Positions 25,120-38,127 of a stretch of 64,000 bases of DNA are shown piece after piece. This DNA is from Haliotis asinina (lineage: Eukaryota; Mollusca; Gastropoda; Lepetellida; Haliotidae). The stretch lies in assembly GCF_037392515.1 (NCBI RefSeq), contig NC_090288.1:10833969-10897968 (forward strand). Reading direction: 5' to 3'. Below the pieces are notes generated by a model. It was not told the DNA's origin, made no database searches, and worked only from the letters and a program-made list of their open reading frames with translations. The stretch's first letter is position 1, and each line of letters opens with the position of its first letter. The position numbers and the translations under genes were made by a program.

Positions 25120-28100
25120 TACGAATGAACAGATACTACTAGACGCGTTTGCTTCCTTGGCCAAGATCATCACCATTTTGTGATATGAATATTCACATCA
25201 AAGTATTCATGAAGGTACACATGAAAATTAGACATAATGATATCGCTTCATCACGGGTCTTCGCAAATCTTGGAAGATTTTACGGCTGCTTCGCACTGTA
25301 GCACGTGATGAAATGAGTCCTTCGGGAGTATAAGCATCAAATATACTGCATGATAAAGTCTAGATATTTTTGCTTTACCAACACAAGACAGCCGGACAGG
25401 AAATGACTGACTGAATAGTTAGAATGAAAAACCCAAATACTGTTATAGAAAGTAATCAGGTACGGATCAGATTTACACTATGTTCGTTCACTTCTATCAT
25501 TTATAGATTATTTGCGATCGTTGTTATTCTCTCATACATCGTTTTGTGTGGTTATCACAGTACCCAAATGACTGGTACACAACAGCACAATATTTCTCCT
25601 TGAGTGTCCATCTCAGTATTCTATTGAATTCAGAGAGATTAAAAGTTTGTTAAAGCTTAAAAAAACATCTATCTGCAATTAAGAACCAACGTAACAGGAC
25701 TATTGGACAAGACTGCAGTCGGATTGGCAAGAAGCGGGGTAGAAGATTTGGAACCGAGTTATCTTTAGGTACATGTCCTGCACGTGAACATGGCGAGAAA
25801 GATGAATACCGTTTTCATCTGAAGCTGGTACTGTTGTGATGAACTCGGAGACACCTATAAAGATTCGATAATTAGAATTGGTCTTCATGAACCCAAACTT
25901 GGTGTAACATGCATGATATATACAACAATGGCTATTAATAAAAGCGCCCCTTTCCAAGCTCTTGTGCATCCTCAAGGCGCTAACAAATTATTAACCCGGA
26001 TAACTCTCTAAGTGCCACTGATTCGCTAAAAGCTTAACAGCCATGTTACTTGTCCCATCGGGTACCCATTCACTGCGGGCGAGTTAGGTTAGACTATATG
26101 GTCACGTGTGCTTCGTTGTTTGGCAGAAATGAAGTCTTAGAAACTCTAAGGAATCATGCTGCCAAATGGTGTCACCTATTCAGTGACCATCTTCAGCTCT
26201 GTGAAAAGGACCACATAGCACCATGGATACGAGGCGACTAACTTGATGGGGTAGTCACATGTCATTTTATCCCAATTGCAAAGATCGATGCTCATGCTAC
26301 TGATCAGTGAATTTTCAACTCAGAAATTGCGAAATAATGCTTAAAACAGTGTGGAAACTCGTCTCATGACGAAATGTTTACAAGAAAATACTGACCTGAG
26401 ATGTCTGTGTGGAATTCCTTACAGGGAATATTTTCTTTTTCTTTTGCTGGTCAGTTTAATTGGGCCTTTTTTCTAAGTCCCAACAATATTCCACCTACGA
26501 CGGGGTGCAAATATTCGAATCCGGACCAGTTAATCCGGTGATCGATATTATGAACAACGACCCAAGCTATAAACCATTTAGCCGATTATGGGCAATCCAC
26601 TGATATAATTTATTATGTAAGAAAAGAACACATAATTGTCATCACTAAACCAGACCGTAAATCAGTCATCTTTCACATCATCAACCGCCCAAACCACAGC
26701 ATTATGTTGGACATTTTACAAATCTTATCAACCAATCTCCATGACTTCACCCTAAGAAAACGTTGCAAAGAGGGTTTCAATCAAAAGCCCTTCATCAATA
26801 CAGATCAAGAAAATCTCATCTCATCTGTTAACAATGACCCGATCAGAGCAGTCGTACTGTCGTTTCTGATTGATCTGAACAGCTTTTTGTACCAGATCAC
26901 GTACAGTTCGCCTTCTCCAGTTGCTATCGTATCACCAATAACACTCAGGGTTGTCGTTACGGTATCGTCTCAGGCATACCGCATTTCCTATAATAAGCGT
27001 CTGTGTGCGCATTTTGTCAACGGACTTCCAGACCCGGAGCTTGTTACAGGCCCGATGCTTATTGCGCTTTCTTAATTAATTGTAAGCGATCATTACGTCA
27101 AAGTTGGGGAGCACACCTCAACAGGTTTATTTAGGATCAAGGGAGATTACATATTAAAAAAACCAAAAGCTTATTAGACGAAATACGGTACCTTTTTGTA
27201 GGATTGTTATCCATAATAGCTGCATAGTCACAGTAATCTAGTATTTCGCTCTTGCTTGAATACGGTGTCAGGATCTTGAAATTTCAAGAATTAAAACAAT
27301 AAAAAATGCATGGCCCTAAAGGCTTCCACACTGTGCAATAGAATACAGAAGTTGTCATCCATAAAGGTTCCTTGACTTGTAAAGCTTGTAAAACGCCAAA
27401 CAGCTCAACCATTTATGAGCTGCTGGTGATCGTCTAGGTTCCAGCATTCGCGGTTTGGGTTTAACACAGGCCCAATCTACTCACTCAAGGAGGAACTGCC
27501 ATTTCACGGAGATGGAAGACACGTGATTACATACTTCCAGAACACGAATTGGTGTTAGGTCATTTCACAGTTGGGTCCTGCATTTTCATATTTCTGACAT
27601 GCTATTAGAAATATAATACCTCAGATTTTGCAACACAAATCAATCTCCATATATTCTGCTGTTATGATAAAATGCACTGTGAAAAGCAAAATATATTATT
27701 AGAGACCAGGGACTTTCACGAAGTGATCGTAAATCACTAAGGTAACCTTAGTGCAGTGTTAGAGAATCTGAGAAAAGGTTAACCTTTGAAATGTTGCATC
27801 GTGAAAGGAACCCCGTGCTCGCTAACAAAATAACCTTGGTCCGCTCAACCTGGAACATTAAACGGTTGATTTATTGTGAAACTGATTTTACGTTTGTTTC
27901 TAGGCAATCCGGACTTGAAATGTATTTGAAAAATTGAAATGTATTTGAAGCACCGAATCACAAGCAGAATATTCCAGGTTCCACAATGCCACACCCCACG
28001 ACTGTGTTAAGTCTATGGGCAGTGTGGGAGTTAAGATAAGGGAGTTAAGGCCAGTAATGCGACCATCTGCCTAGAGTCCACCGTAGCCAAAGCTCAGGTG

Positions 28101-28412
28101 AAGAGCTCAGTTGATCAAAAGGTGCCCGAATGCAAGATCATGACGTTATCCATCAGTAAGCACTGACATGAAATGAAGTCTATTGTTCAGCTATCAGTCA
28201 TGTTACGCATGTGAGTGATAGTCTGCCACGACTGACTACAACACAGCTGTGTCAGACCCACCAACATAAGATGCTATCTTCTAAACCTTTGGACTCACAT
28301 ACAGCCCCAGTCAAGCTGCACAGGGCCAGCTGATATCTGTGGACAGGCCACGACGTGGACAACTGGCTATTCGGTAAACAACGTTCAGAATCTGACAGTA
28401 CCTATCACAGAC
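25120..28412. other. Spacer before the USP cluster
   Basis: No supported gene. The longest frame (26704-27075, 123 codons) has no recognisable motif. A SINE-L fragment lies at about 26225-26340 and a small inverted-repeat element at 27705-27815. The last few hundred bases must include the promoter of USP A; no TATA box is evident. Confidence 0.35.
27705..27815. mobile_element. Small MITE-like inverted-repeat element
   Basis: The ends gggactttcacga and tcgtgaaaggaacccc are imperfect inverted repeats about 110 bp apart, with an internal palindrome (ctaaggtaaccttag). Confidence 0.5.
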
Positions 28413-30488
28413 ATGGCGAAATCGGAAGTCAGAAATATCTTGATTGCAATGGACGGAAGTGAGATCGCCGTTCGCGCGTTTGATTGTGAGTACCAATGAT
28501 ATTGAAATAACATAGCTTGATATTGATAAAAATAAGTGATTATGTTATTACACCAAATATGACAAAATTCCGATAATGTTAGGGCGATGACATCAGAGTC
28601 TGGCCGTTATTTGAATCAAAACCGGATCAGTGGACCACAAGGATTTGTGAATAAAACCTATATGGTTCCTCGAGAAAGAAAACGAATTGTGGATTGCATA
28701 TTTCGTTCTTCTACACACATAAATTTGACCCGTGAAGGTCCGTAGGCCTTCAGCGACATTGCTTGCCATAAAAGGCGACTCTGCTTGTCGTAAGAGGAGA
28801 CTAACGGGATCGGGTGGCCAGGCTCGCTGACTTGGTTGACACATGTCATCGGTTCCCAGTTGCACAGATCGATGATCATGCTGTTGATCACTGGATTGTC
28901 TGGTCCAGACTCGATTATTTTCAGACCGCCACCATATAGGAGGAATATTGCTGAGTATTCGCTCGTATTCAAGAGGGTATTGTTTAAACGTTTAATCGTC
29001 AGTAGTGGTTATCATCAACTTTACATAAACCTTTATGCTCTTGTTCTCTTAATTATGATTGCCAATATCATATGTGTGAGGTACACTAAAAATCTGTAAA
29101 ATGAGATCAAATTATTATACTCATACTTGTTGCCCGTGTCAAATAGACAAAAGTACAAAGCAGTACTTGAACAATCTTAATGTCATTGCTTCTCGTATCA
29201 ATACCCTCGTTATTAAACATTATGCGACTTACATGTATGTACTCTTTGCTCTCAAAGAGAAAAATCAATTTGATGTATGAGAACATGTATATACTAGGTC
29301 CGTTACCTCGTGGGGTAGCCTAGTGGCTACAGTGCCCGCTCGTCGCGCTGAAGACCCGGGTTCGATTCCCTACATGGATACAATGTGTGAAGGCCATTTC
29401 TGATGTCCCCTGTCGTGATATCGCTTGAACATTGCTAAAACAAGCGCAACACCCTACTCACTCGTTCACTCTTAATGTGAATAGCACACAATTATTCTTT
29501 ACGTAAGAATCAATGAAACCTAAAATGTCATGACACTTTTACTGCTACTTTTGTATCTCCAGGGTACGTCAAAGAGATTTACAGACCTCATGACCACGTG
29601 ATATTTGTCCACTGTCCTGAGCACAGAGCATCCATTCAGTCAGGTCAGTATCAGTTCAGTGCTGCGATCCGCTCTAGCATCATTCCTGTTCACAGCTTGA
29701 TTGGCAAATCATATTTGCGTGCGTGCGCGCATGCACTGGTCGAAACAGATGCCTCTTTTGTAGAACGCAAAATTAACGCGAATACGACACTCACTCAACA
29801 TGATGATGTTAGTGTTTCTACAAAAAGAACCTCAGTTACCATAGTAACGTGAAATATATCTGATAAAGCTTAGTGTTACGTCTAACAGTAATGATGGGTG
29901 ACAGCCTGACGGTGGAGGCCGAGATGGCAGCCGTGTTGGCGGAGGAGGCGAATCGAATCAAGTCCATGGTAGCTGAACTGGGAGAGAAGCTGAAAAAAGC
30001 AAAGGTATTTTACGGAACAAAACTTGACTCCACCCGTTAACGGCAAATATCAACAGAAGCTATCAACATATATGTCCAGCTATGTCATTGTTCAGAGTGT
30101 AGTGTAGCTGAATTAAACCCTCCTGGCGATGAGGGTCGGGGCTAGCTGGCACACTTTATTCACTGTTTTGCCGATCTTTTTCTCATTAAAATCAATGCTT
30201 GATGTCTTTACACTGCTCTTAAGTTATGTGTGGATTGAAATATCGGAAACCAATATCTTCAGTTGAAATTACCATCATGAGTGATCTCCCTTTCAGATTA
30301 GCGGAAAAGTGAAGTGCGTGCACGGGATGCCAGGGGAGGTAATCGTGCAGGTCGCGGAGGAAGAGAAGGTGGAGTTCATCATCACAGGGACGCGCGGATT
30401 GGGGGCGATACGGCGGACGCTTCTAGGCAGCGTCAGCGACTACGTCTTACATCACAGTAACGTGCCGGTGCTTGTCTGCCGTCACTAG
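28413..30488 (+). CDS. Universal stress protein A, 4 exons
   Basis: Exons are 28413-28485, 29563-29643, 29889-30004 and 30297-30488, with GT/AG introns of phases 1, 1 and 0; together they give 153 residues, the usual length of a single-domain USP. Residues 8-16 (NILIAMDGS) are the first strand and the nucleotide-contacting Asp14. Exon 2 gives [20 protein letters not shown], the second strand region. Exon 3 is a charged helix. Exon 4 carries the MJ0577-type ATP-binding signature G121-x2-G124-x9-G134-S135, followed by [18 protein letters not shown]. Such proteins bind ATP as dimers and are linked to stress responses; the role in this animal is not known. It is the first of four head-to-tail copies. 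Intron 1 holds one SINE of each family. A candidate poly(A) signal lies at 31341. Confidence 0.9.
28728..28962 (+). mobile_element. SINE-L copy in USP A intron 1
   Basis: Nearly complete from acccgtgaaggtcc to ggaatattgctgagta; the actc tail is missing. An open frame across it on either strand is a repeat translation. Confidence 0.85.
29306..29470 (+). mobile_element. SINE-S copy in USP A intron 1, 92 bp before exon 2
   Basis: Complete tRNA-like head (ggggtagcctagtggctac, ggttcgattcc), body and actcactcgttcact tail. Confidence 0.85.
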
Positions 30489-31340
30489 GACATTACACAA
30501 GTGTGCATTACCAAGCACAGTATCTCCCAGTGGCACCCAGAATCAGCAAGATTTGTGGTATATGTGAGGCCGGGCAACGGACGTTGTACACCAAACAATT
30601 GGATTTGACAATAGAAATCGCCACAGCGCTGCAAACATAGAAAAGGCTACATAAACTATACCTGCAAGAAATACTATCTAACAACCATTACTCGGCTGTT
30701 TGTATCTTAGCTGCCACCAGACGTTGATGTATACTTTCTTTCACCCGTTAGCATAATTAGATATCCTTTCGACCTATATATATAGCTGGTGTAGTTTTAT
30801 ACTCTCATACCCACATACGCCCAACCCACCGCTCTCTTATACCTGTAAATATTTCAGACGGGGAAATCCGATCTTCCGCAGTTCTTCGTCGTATTCAGTG
30901 GCATTGAAGGAAAATACGTATAGAGTGATTTCAAAGAGGTCTACGTCCGGACGGGTAGAGTGCACATACCTTTTCTAGCATTTAGCGCAAATATTTTGTT
31001 GCTGCAACAAAGCCCTGTTATCTCGAGGGCCGCATTACAGGACGGTGACCGGGTCAAGTACATATCAGGTAATACCTTTGTCAGATTAGATTCCAGTTTG
31101 TGGGGACAGACCTTGACTTCCAGTGACCTCATTATCTGACACAGTAGTTGAGTCTATACTTACCCTGTTCGTTACCTGTGCTGTGTGTGACCTACTGAAG
31201 ATATGTCGCACTGGCTATAACTTTGTATTGTACACTCTTGTAAAACAGCACGTTGGAGACATCGGTAGGTCTCGTGATGGGTGTTAAGCCATGTTGAAGT
31301 ATGCGATCTCAACAATTGAATGTTTTCGATATCATTTCTG

Positions 31341-31346
31341 AATAAA
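31341..31346 (+). promoter_or_regulatory. Candidate poly(A) signal, USP A
   Basis: AATAAA 853 nt after the stop. Copies B and C have one at a similar distance (883 and 843 nt), which hints that the 3' UTR length is conserved. No transcript evidence is available. Confidence 0.35.
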
Positions 31347-31490
31347 ACATTCCGTTATAACGACAGCAAATATTTGTTGTGTATTTTCGGTTTAAAGCTG
31401 GCCTCTCCTTGTGCAGGTCGATATTTCTTCTTGACCCTTTTCACACGGTCAAGGTCGCAGATACATGTAATTTGTTGCACATTTGGGTTT

Positions 31491-31668
31491 GGTTGTTGTT
31501 TAACGCCGCACTCAGCAATATTCCAGATGTGTGGCGGTGGTCTTAAATAATCAGGTGTGGACCAGACATTCCAATGATCAACAGCACGAACAAAGATGGC
31601 CATCCGATCGCCTCTTACGACAGACATGAGTTACTGTTGATCAATTCTAACCTGGATCTCCACGGGTC
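31491..31668 (-). mobile_element. SINE-L copy, internally shortened
   Basis: Reversed tail tttaacgccgcactcagc and head cctggatctccacgggtc flank a body that lacks the middle. Confidence 0.75.
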
Positions 31669-31904
31669 CGCCCATTTTGGAGAGCTGATGGCGAAATACT
31701 GTGTTCTAAGCGTTCGTTTGTTATGACAGTGGCCTCGCTATGGACACTTTTATCTATATCCGCATGTGTATGGACCGATGGCACCTGAAATTAATGAGTT
31801 TGGAAATCAGTGTTATATCATGGTGGCAATAAGTGGGTGACATGATGTACTTTGTTAGCAGCCAATTGGCAAAAGACTGAACAGCGAGTGAGAGGCTTTC
31901 AGCA

Positions 31905-32032
31905 ACACTAAAGGAACACTACGGAGGAGAGCCCCAGAAATAGGCTTCACACATAATACGCATGTTAGGAATCCATCCCGGGGCTTCGGCGTGACAAGCG
32001 ATCGCTTTAACCACTTGACTAGCCAACATCCC
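31905..32032 (-). mobile_element. SINE-S copy, diverged
   Basis: Reversed body and head (cttcggcgtgacaagcgatc, gctttaaccacttgactagcc). Confidence 0.65.
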
Positions 32033-32155
32033 CAACTGAACAGCGTAATTCTTTTAACTTATTCTGTCAAGGTCTCTGATGTTCCAATTGACAATGTCAC
32101 TGAGAATGCCGAACTCAACTGGTACTTCGTGGTAGTACTTCTTTATCTCAAAAAA

Positions 32156-32840
32156 CACGTATGATGTACGGTACACTAACAACCAGCCTCTCAAATAACA
32201 CGTATGATGTACGGTACACTAACAACCAGTCTCTCAAATAACACGTATGATGCACGGTACACTAACAACCAGTCTCTCAAATAACACGTATGATGCACGG
32301 TACACTAACAACCAGTCTCTCAAATAACACGTATGATGTACGGTACACTAACAACCAGTCTCTCAAATAACACGTATGGTGTACGGTACACTAACAACCA
32401 GTCTCTCAAATAACACGTATGATGTACGGTACACTAACAACCAGTCTCTCAAATAACACGTATGATGTACGGTACACTAACAACCAGTCTCTCAAATAAC
32501 ACGTATGATGTACGGTACACTAACAACCAGTCTCTCAAATAACACGTATGATGTACGGTACACTAACAACCTGTCTCTCAAATAACACGTATGATGTACG
32601 GTACACTAACAACCAGTCTCTCAAATGACACGTATGATGTACGGTACACTAACAACCAGTCTCTCAAATAACACGTATGATGTACGGTACACTAACAACC
32701 AGTCTCTCAAATAACACGTATGATGTACGGTACACTAACAACCAGTCTTTCAAATAACACGTATGATGTACGGTACACTAACAACCAGTCTCTCAAATAA
32801 CACGTATGATGTACGGTACACTAACAACCAGTCTCTCAAA
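32156..32840. repeat. 43-bp minisatellite, 16 units
   Basis: Unit cacgtatgatgtacggtac, then actaacaaccagtctctcaaataa. Units differ by only one or two bases, so the array is young or kept uniform. It lies in the spacer between USP A and B. Confidence 0.95.
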
Positions 32841-34183
32841 AGAACGTTTTTACTGAAAAATGTTCATAGTAAATAAACAATAATGTAATTAGATGGAGCC
32901 CTGAGATTTTATCCATTTCCTGACACTAAGGAAATCTAGACTTCCCACATTTTCTTACTTACGCGGGCTTTATTGGATGTATTTGCTTCAGGGTCTGTAC
33001 AGACTAGATGTAAGGAAATCATTGATGTTTCGCGAATGCCGTTTGGGCCCAGGAACATGAACAAACATCGACAGTATATCAACCCATACTCCCCTCGTGA
33101 CCCTTGAACAGTTTATATTATATCTGACGATGACAATGGTAAAATTATATCCCCGTACAGTAAATACACGTAACTGCAACATCATCAGCAATGATGATCC
33201 CCCTGCGATCACCCCACGTCGTCACCGTGTCCGCCAGCTGTGTATTACTTATAACACCGTTCTCCTTACATTTAGTCTCAGTTAGTTTAGTTAATTTATT
33301 TTTGAATATTCATCTCCAAAAGTAGCTGAAAGGGCCTAAAAGTATTCTGAGGCTGAGGCAATCTTGACCTGCTCGGTCATACTAGGCTTCAGTAGGGCTT
33401 CTTATTTAATTTATTGGCCCGGGAGGCAGACCTTCCTCTAATGTACACACACGTCTCTCTTTACTACGTCCTCGGTCACCAAGATATCACATTTCAGCAA
33501 CGGGGACTCTGTCAGCAGTGTGACAATACTTAATTCCTCCATCACCTCTCTTCTCACGTATTTCTCTTCAGGGGGGAGGCGGGAGACTGTCATTCACCCC
33601 ACTATTTTCAACGAGAACATCAGATATGCGATAGCGTTTAAATTGATACTCAGTCCGTGGTTGTATTTTCACATTGGGACAAAACCATGAATCAGCTGAA
33701 GATCAAATCATGGAATGTGGACGAATTTGGCGTAATGTGGACGATTGTGGCGTTACAGAGAAATTATAGTTTTATTCCAGTGTGCCCTGTGATAAGGAAT
33801 GTTGCGGTTGTTATGCCGAAGAGACGCTAAGTCCAAAGTTTCTGTATTTTAACACCTAATGTCACCAAAGGTATCCATTGGTGATTCGTGATTTTCACGA
33901 ATATGTTGCATTTTATGCCCTATGTCCTATGCTTTAGCAGATAATCGGAAATGGTTAATGTGTCAAAGTACCACATGACCATTGTGAACAAAAAGGGGGA
34001 GAATTGGAGAATGAAAAATTCCACTTTGTTTCATTTACGGCTTTTCCATTGTAGAAATGGTGGGGCGGAAGGAAATGGAACAATTTTAGAACTTTGAAAT
34101 CATAACGTATAGTAAAAGCGAGGCAGTTCAGAGCTAAGCAGATATATAACCTTTTCACATGTCATAAGCTTTTTATACAAGAG
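32841..34183. other. Spacer, nothing recognised
   Basis: AT-rich intergenic sequence between the minisatellite and a SINE-L, without motifs or splice-supported frames. Confidence 0.3.
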
Positions 34184-34425
34184 TGGGTGAGTTTAGTTTT
34201 ACGCCGCACTCAGCAATATTCCAGTTATATGCCGGCGGTCTGTAAATAATCGAGTCTGGACCAGACAATCCAGTAATCAATAGTATGAACATCGATCTAC
34301 GCAATTGGGATACTATGACATGTATCAACCACGTCCGCGAGCTTGACCACCCGATCCCTTTAGTCGCCTTATATAGCAAGCATGGGTTGCTGAAGACCTA
34401 CTCTACCCTGAATCTTCACGGGTCT
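34184..34425 (-). mobile_element. SINE-L copy upstream of USP B
   Basis: Reversed, nearly full: gtttagttttacgccgcac to cctgaatcttcacgggtc, about 500 bp before the B start codon. Confidence 0.85.
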
Positions 34426-34864
34426 TTTATACAAGACACAAGTTATTTATTGTGCGGATGTTCCATGTAGGAACGATGACAACAATCAATAAAGTACATA
34501 AACAAGATATGTAATAAGTCAGAGTAACAATGCATTATACTAATACGAGTGTATATAGTGGCCTAGAGCAATCTTGAGATCTCCTTTATTTGTTTGAAAC
34601 TGTATATATGATATAGTAAATTATTATTAATTATATGTGGTCCAGTAACGCAAATTGATTCTAATCATGATACAGAGCTCTCCGTCTCTCTGACAGCTGT
34701 AAACATGGTTGGTGATTAACATTTCGAGGCTGCATATAATAAGCACACCATGACACCGTCACGGTATTACATAAAAGCACTCATACCACGAACAGATGGC
34801 CAGTGACAAGCTCAAGCCTCCTATCTTTACCGCCTTGGGGCTAAATTGAAGGCTGATCTCTCTG

Positions 34865-34884
34865 TGACCTGTCACCTCTGACCT
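34865..34884 (+). promoter_or_regulatory. Three TGACCT-type half-sites spaced by one base, upstream of USP B
   Basis: TGACCT, TCACCT and TGACCT follow each other with one base between them, 48 nt before the ATG. This is the DR1 layout (on the other strand AGGTCA) bound by RXR- or HNF4-type nuclear receptors. The site is seen directly; binding is inference, and the region may be 5' UTR. Confidence 0.35.
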
Positions 34885-34932
34885 CGTAGCTCAGTCCTCT
34901 AAGAAATAGTGTAGTTTCTTCTTAAAACCAGT

Positions 34933-37900
34933 ATGGCTTCGCAACGGAATGTCGTCCTCGCAATGGATGGAAGCAACCACTCTATGTACGCCTTTGACTG
35001 TAAGTAATGCAATCTTTATATGTACCTCGATACAAGCTTGTACTGGGATGCAATAAGGGTGTAACAGTATATTTTGTAACATGTGCGTGTGAGTGTACAT
35101 GCGTAACACAACCCACACCACCCATGTGCTGTTAAATATGCAGACATGAAAGTGAGTGAAAAGTCAGCGAACATGCCATTTGTCATCATCATCGACCCTT
35201 GCTGCTTAATCTGAAACTTAATATATAAAATTGCATTCATTTCTCAACGGTGCGAGGAGCATTTGGTATTTAGATATATAACACATCTGACAGACAATTC
35301 GATATAGCATATCAGCTGAGTCGAGTCGGTTTGGAATTTCGAAGTAGACAGTTTGTAGAAGAACACCAAATGAATATATATAGCTAGCTTGAAATATGAG
35401 AAGGGCATGAGTATAAGCCTACGTTCGATGTACCAACTGCAAACATAACATGACCCGGTTTTTGAAAGCCGTGCTGTAATTTAAGGCTGTATTGAATGCG
35501 CATGGATGTATAGTAATTCTACCATTTAAAAACGTGCATCTTTGTAAGTGCATAGTACTAAGGACGCCAGTTGTTGTTTTTTTAGTTAAATTATTAAATA
35601 TAATCTCAGAGACTTGTGCAAGTCTACATTCACCCCAACGTGAGTCCTACAGTAGGACAGGATTTAGCATTCTCTAACGTTGACTGTCAATACCTGTCAA
35701 TTTTGAAACCTGATTGCTGCAGTATTAGGCATGTGATGGTGGTATTCTATTAAATCGCGCCTGGATTAGACAGTCCAGTGATTGATATTAAGAGCAACGT
35801 TTTGTGGGTATATGACACAGGTTCAACCATGTCACCGATCCTGAATACACGTTCAGCACCGGTGAAGATCCGGATTACTGTTCGTATGCAGTAGCCTATT
35901 ATTGTCGTAAGAAGCGACGAACAGGATTGGGGGGTCAAGCTTGCTGACCTGGTTAACACATGAGCGATACTCATGATGTTGATCACTGGATCATCTGGTC
36001 CAGACTCATAGTTAGAGTGAGTGAGTGACTTACTATTTAACGTCACATCGGCAATATTTCAGCCATATCGTGACGAGAACCATTAATACAGAGATGCCAA
36101 CCCCATCTGCTTCAAATAGTATTCATCACAAATAAAAATAGTATTTCAGAGACAAAAATAGTAACACACTCATCTCAACACATGTGTCCAACTGTTTGAC
36201 TAACCTGTAACAAATTGTAATGTTACTGTAACTTAAACAGGCCTTGACATACTTTCATCTACGGTTGTCTGCAATGTTAACGATGTTTCACGGTGTATTC
36301 CATATGGTTTTGACAAACTGGTTGCAAAAGTTATATACGCAAGTAAATCTGCCGATAAACGAAGCTGTATTTCTGTCTTTATTTACGAGACAAAAAATAC
36401 GTGTAGACAAATAATTAAAAATCGTACTTATTTACTACATGGTCGTAACATCGTATTTTCACCCCAGAATTCGTAACAAATACGACTTTTTCGTTACGGT
36501 TGGCATCTCTGTTAATATTATACATAATAGTGAATGGTAAAAACTTGTCAACGAAAGACAGTAAAACAGATAGATAACCACAGACAGATATTTAAAATTA
36601 GCAATTAAATCTAAAACAGTTTAACTACAGAGGACGATACAATATAAAAACGGGCTATAGACCGCCAGCAACTGAAGGTAGATCACCATACCAGGGTCCA
36701 TGGGGACTTACAGTACCTTTACTACCTACTTGGGCCCCAGTTGCATTAAAAACCTTACACCATTGTTGGAAAGTTTAGCCAAATTTTGAAAGAACACATA
36801 TACTACGTTTAAAATGGGGTAAGCAAAAATTAAACTCTGAAAGTTTTGGGACTTACGTACCCTCTCAGGAGGACAATAATTTTACGATACTTTAACCCCC
36901 TTTGACGATACAGCCACTAACAATACCAGTTGCTAATTTATAGTACCAGTCATTAAAATACAACTATCTACAGCACATATTAATCAAAATTAAATTATGA
37001 AATCCATTTCTTTTTAAAAAAAAAACATGACCAAATGAGAACTAACAGTGGTAAAAAGATCCTTAACAGTTTTGACATGGAAATATTTATCCCTTGTGAT
37101 ACTCATAGCTGGAATATTGCTGAGTGCGGCGTTGCGGCGTTGCGGTGTTGCGGCTTTGCGGCGTTGCGGTGTTGCGGCGTTGCGGCGTTGCGGCGTTGCG
37201 GAGTTGCGGAGTTGCGGCGTTGCGGCGTTGCGGTGTTGCGGCGTTGCGGTGTTGCGGCGTAAAGCAACAAACTAAACCCCACCTTCAGCTGTTGCTGGCG
37301 ATTTATTCTAACCCAGAATGTTCAATCCCTTTATTCAAAGTTATATTACAGTACCTGCATATATACAAGCACAAGTGAAAGTACATGAGTAGACTTCAAT
37401 TTGAAAACGAGGTCACTTTCAAACGAAACATGCATACTTGTCTGAGCCTATGAACCTATAAACAGATAAAATGTTATCTAAGTAACCCTAGACATGAGAT
37501 ATGAGTCACATTAACAAAGGTAAACATACACACTACCGCTGAATTTGAATTACAATCTTGTCAACAAGTGGACTCTCAAGACAACCTTGTAAAGGTGAAA
37601 CCTGCAAGTAGAGCTTGTATAGGTGACATCGACCTGCCCGGATAATATTTGGTTATGTCAAACTCAGACTGTAGAGTAATCGTGTCTCAAAGCATCAACC
37701 TGTGAAGATTCGGGGTAGAATAGGTCTTCAGCAACCCATGCTTGCCATAAAAGGCGAATCAGCTTGTCGTAAGAAGCGACTAACGGGGTCGGGTGGTCAG
37801 GCTCGCTGGCTTGGTTGACACATGTCATCGGTTCCCACTTGCAAAGATCGATTCTAATGCTGTTGATTGCTGGAATGTGTGATCCATACTCGATTATTTA

Positions 37901-38038
37901 CAGACCGCCGCCATATAGCTGGAATATTGCTGGGTGCGGCGTAAAACTAAACTCACTCACTCACTCAAAGCCAAAGACAGTAGTAGTAGTAGTAGCAGCA
38001 GCAGCAGCAGTAGTAGTAGTAGCAGTAGTAGTAGTAGT

Positions 38039-38127
<89 letters not shown>

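Noticed and set aside
26704-27075. 123-codon open frame
   Set aside because: No motif, no splice support, and a length that can occur by chance in this much sequence.
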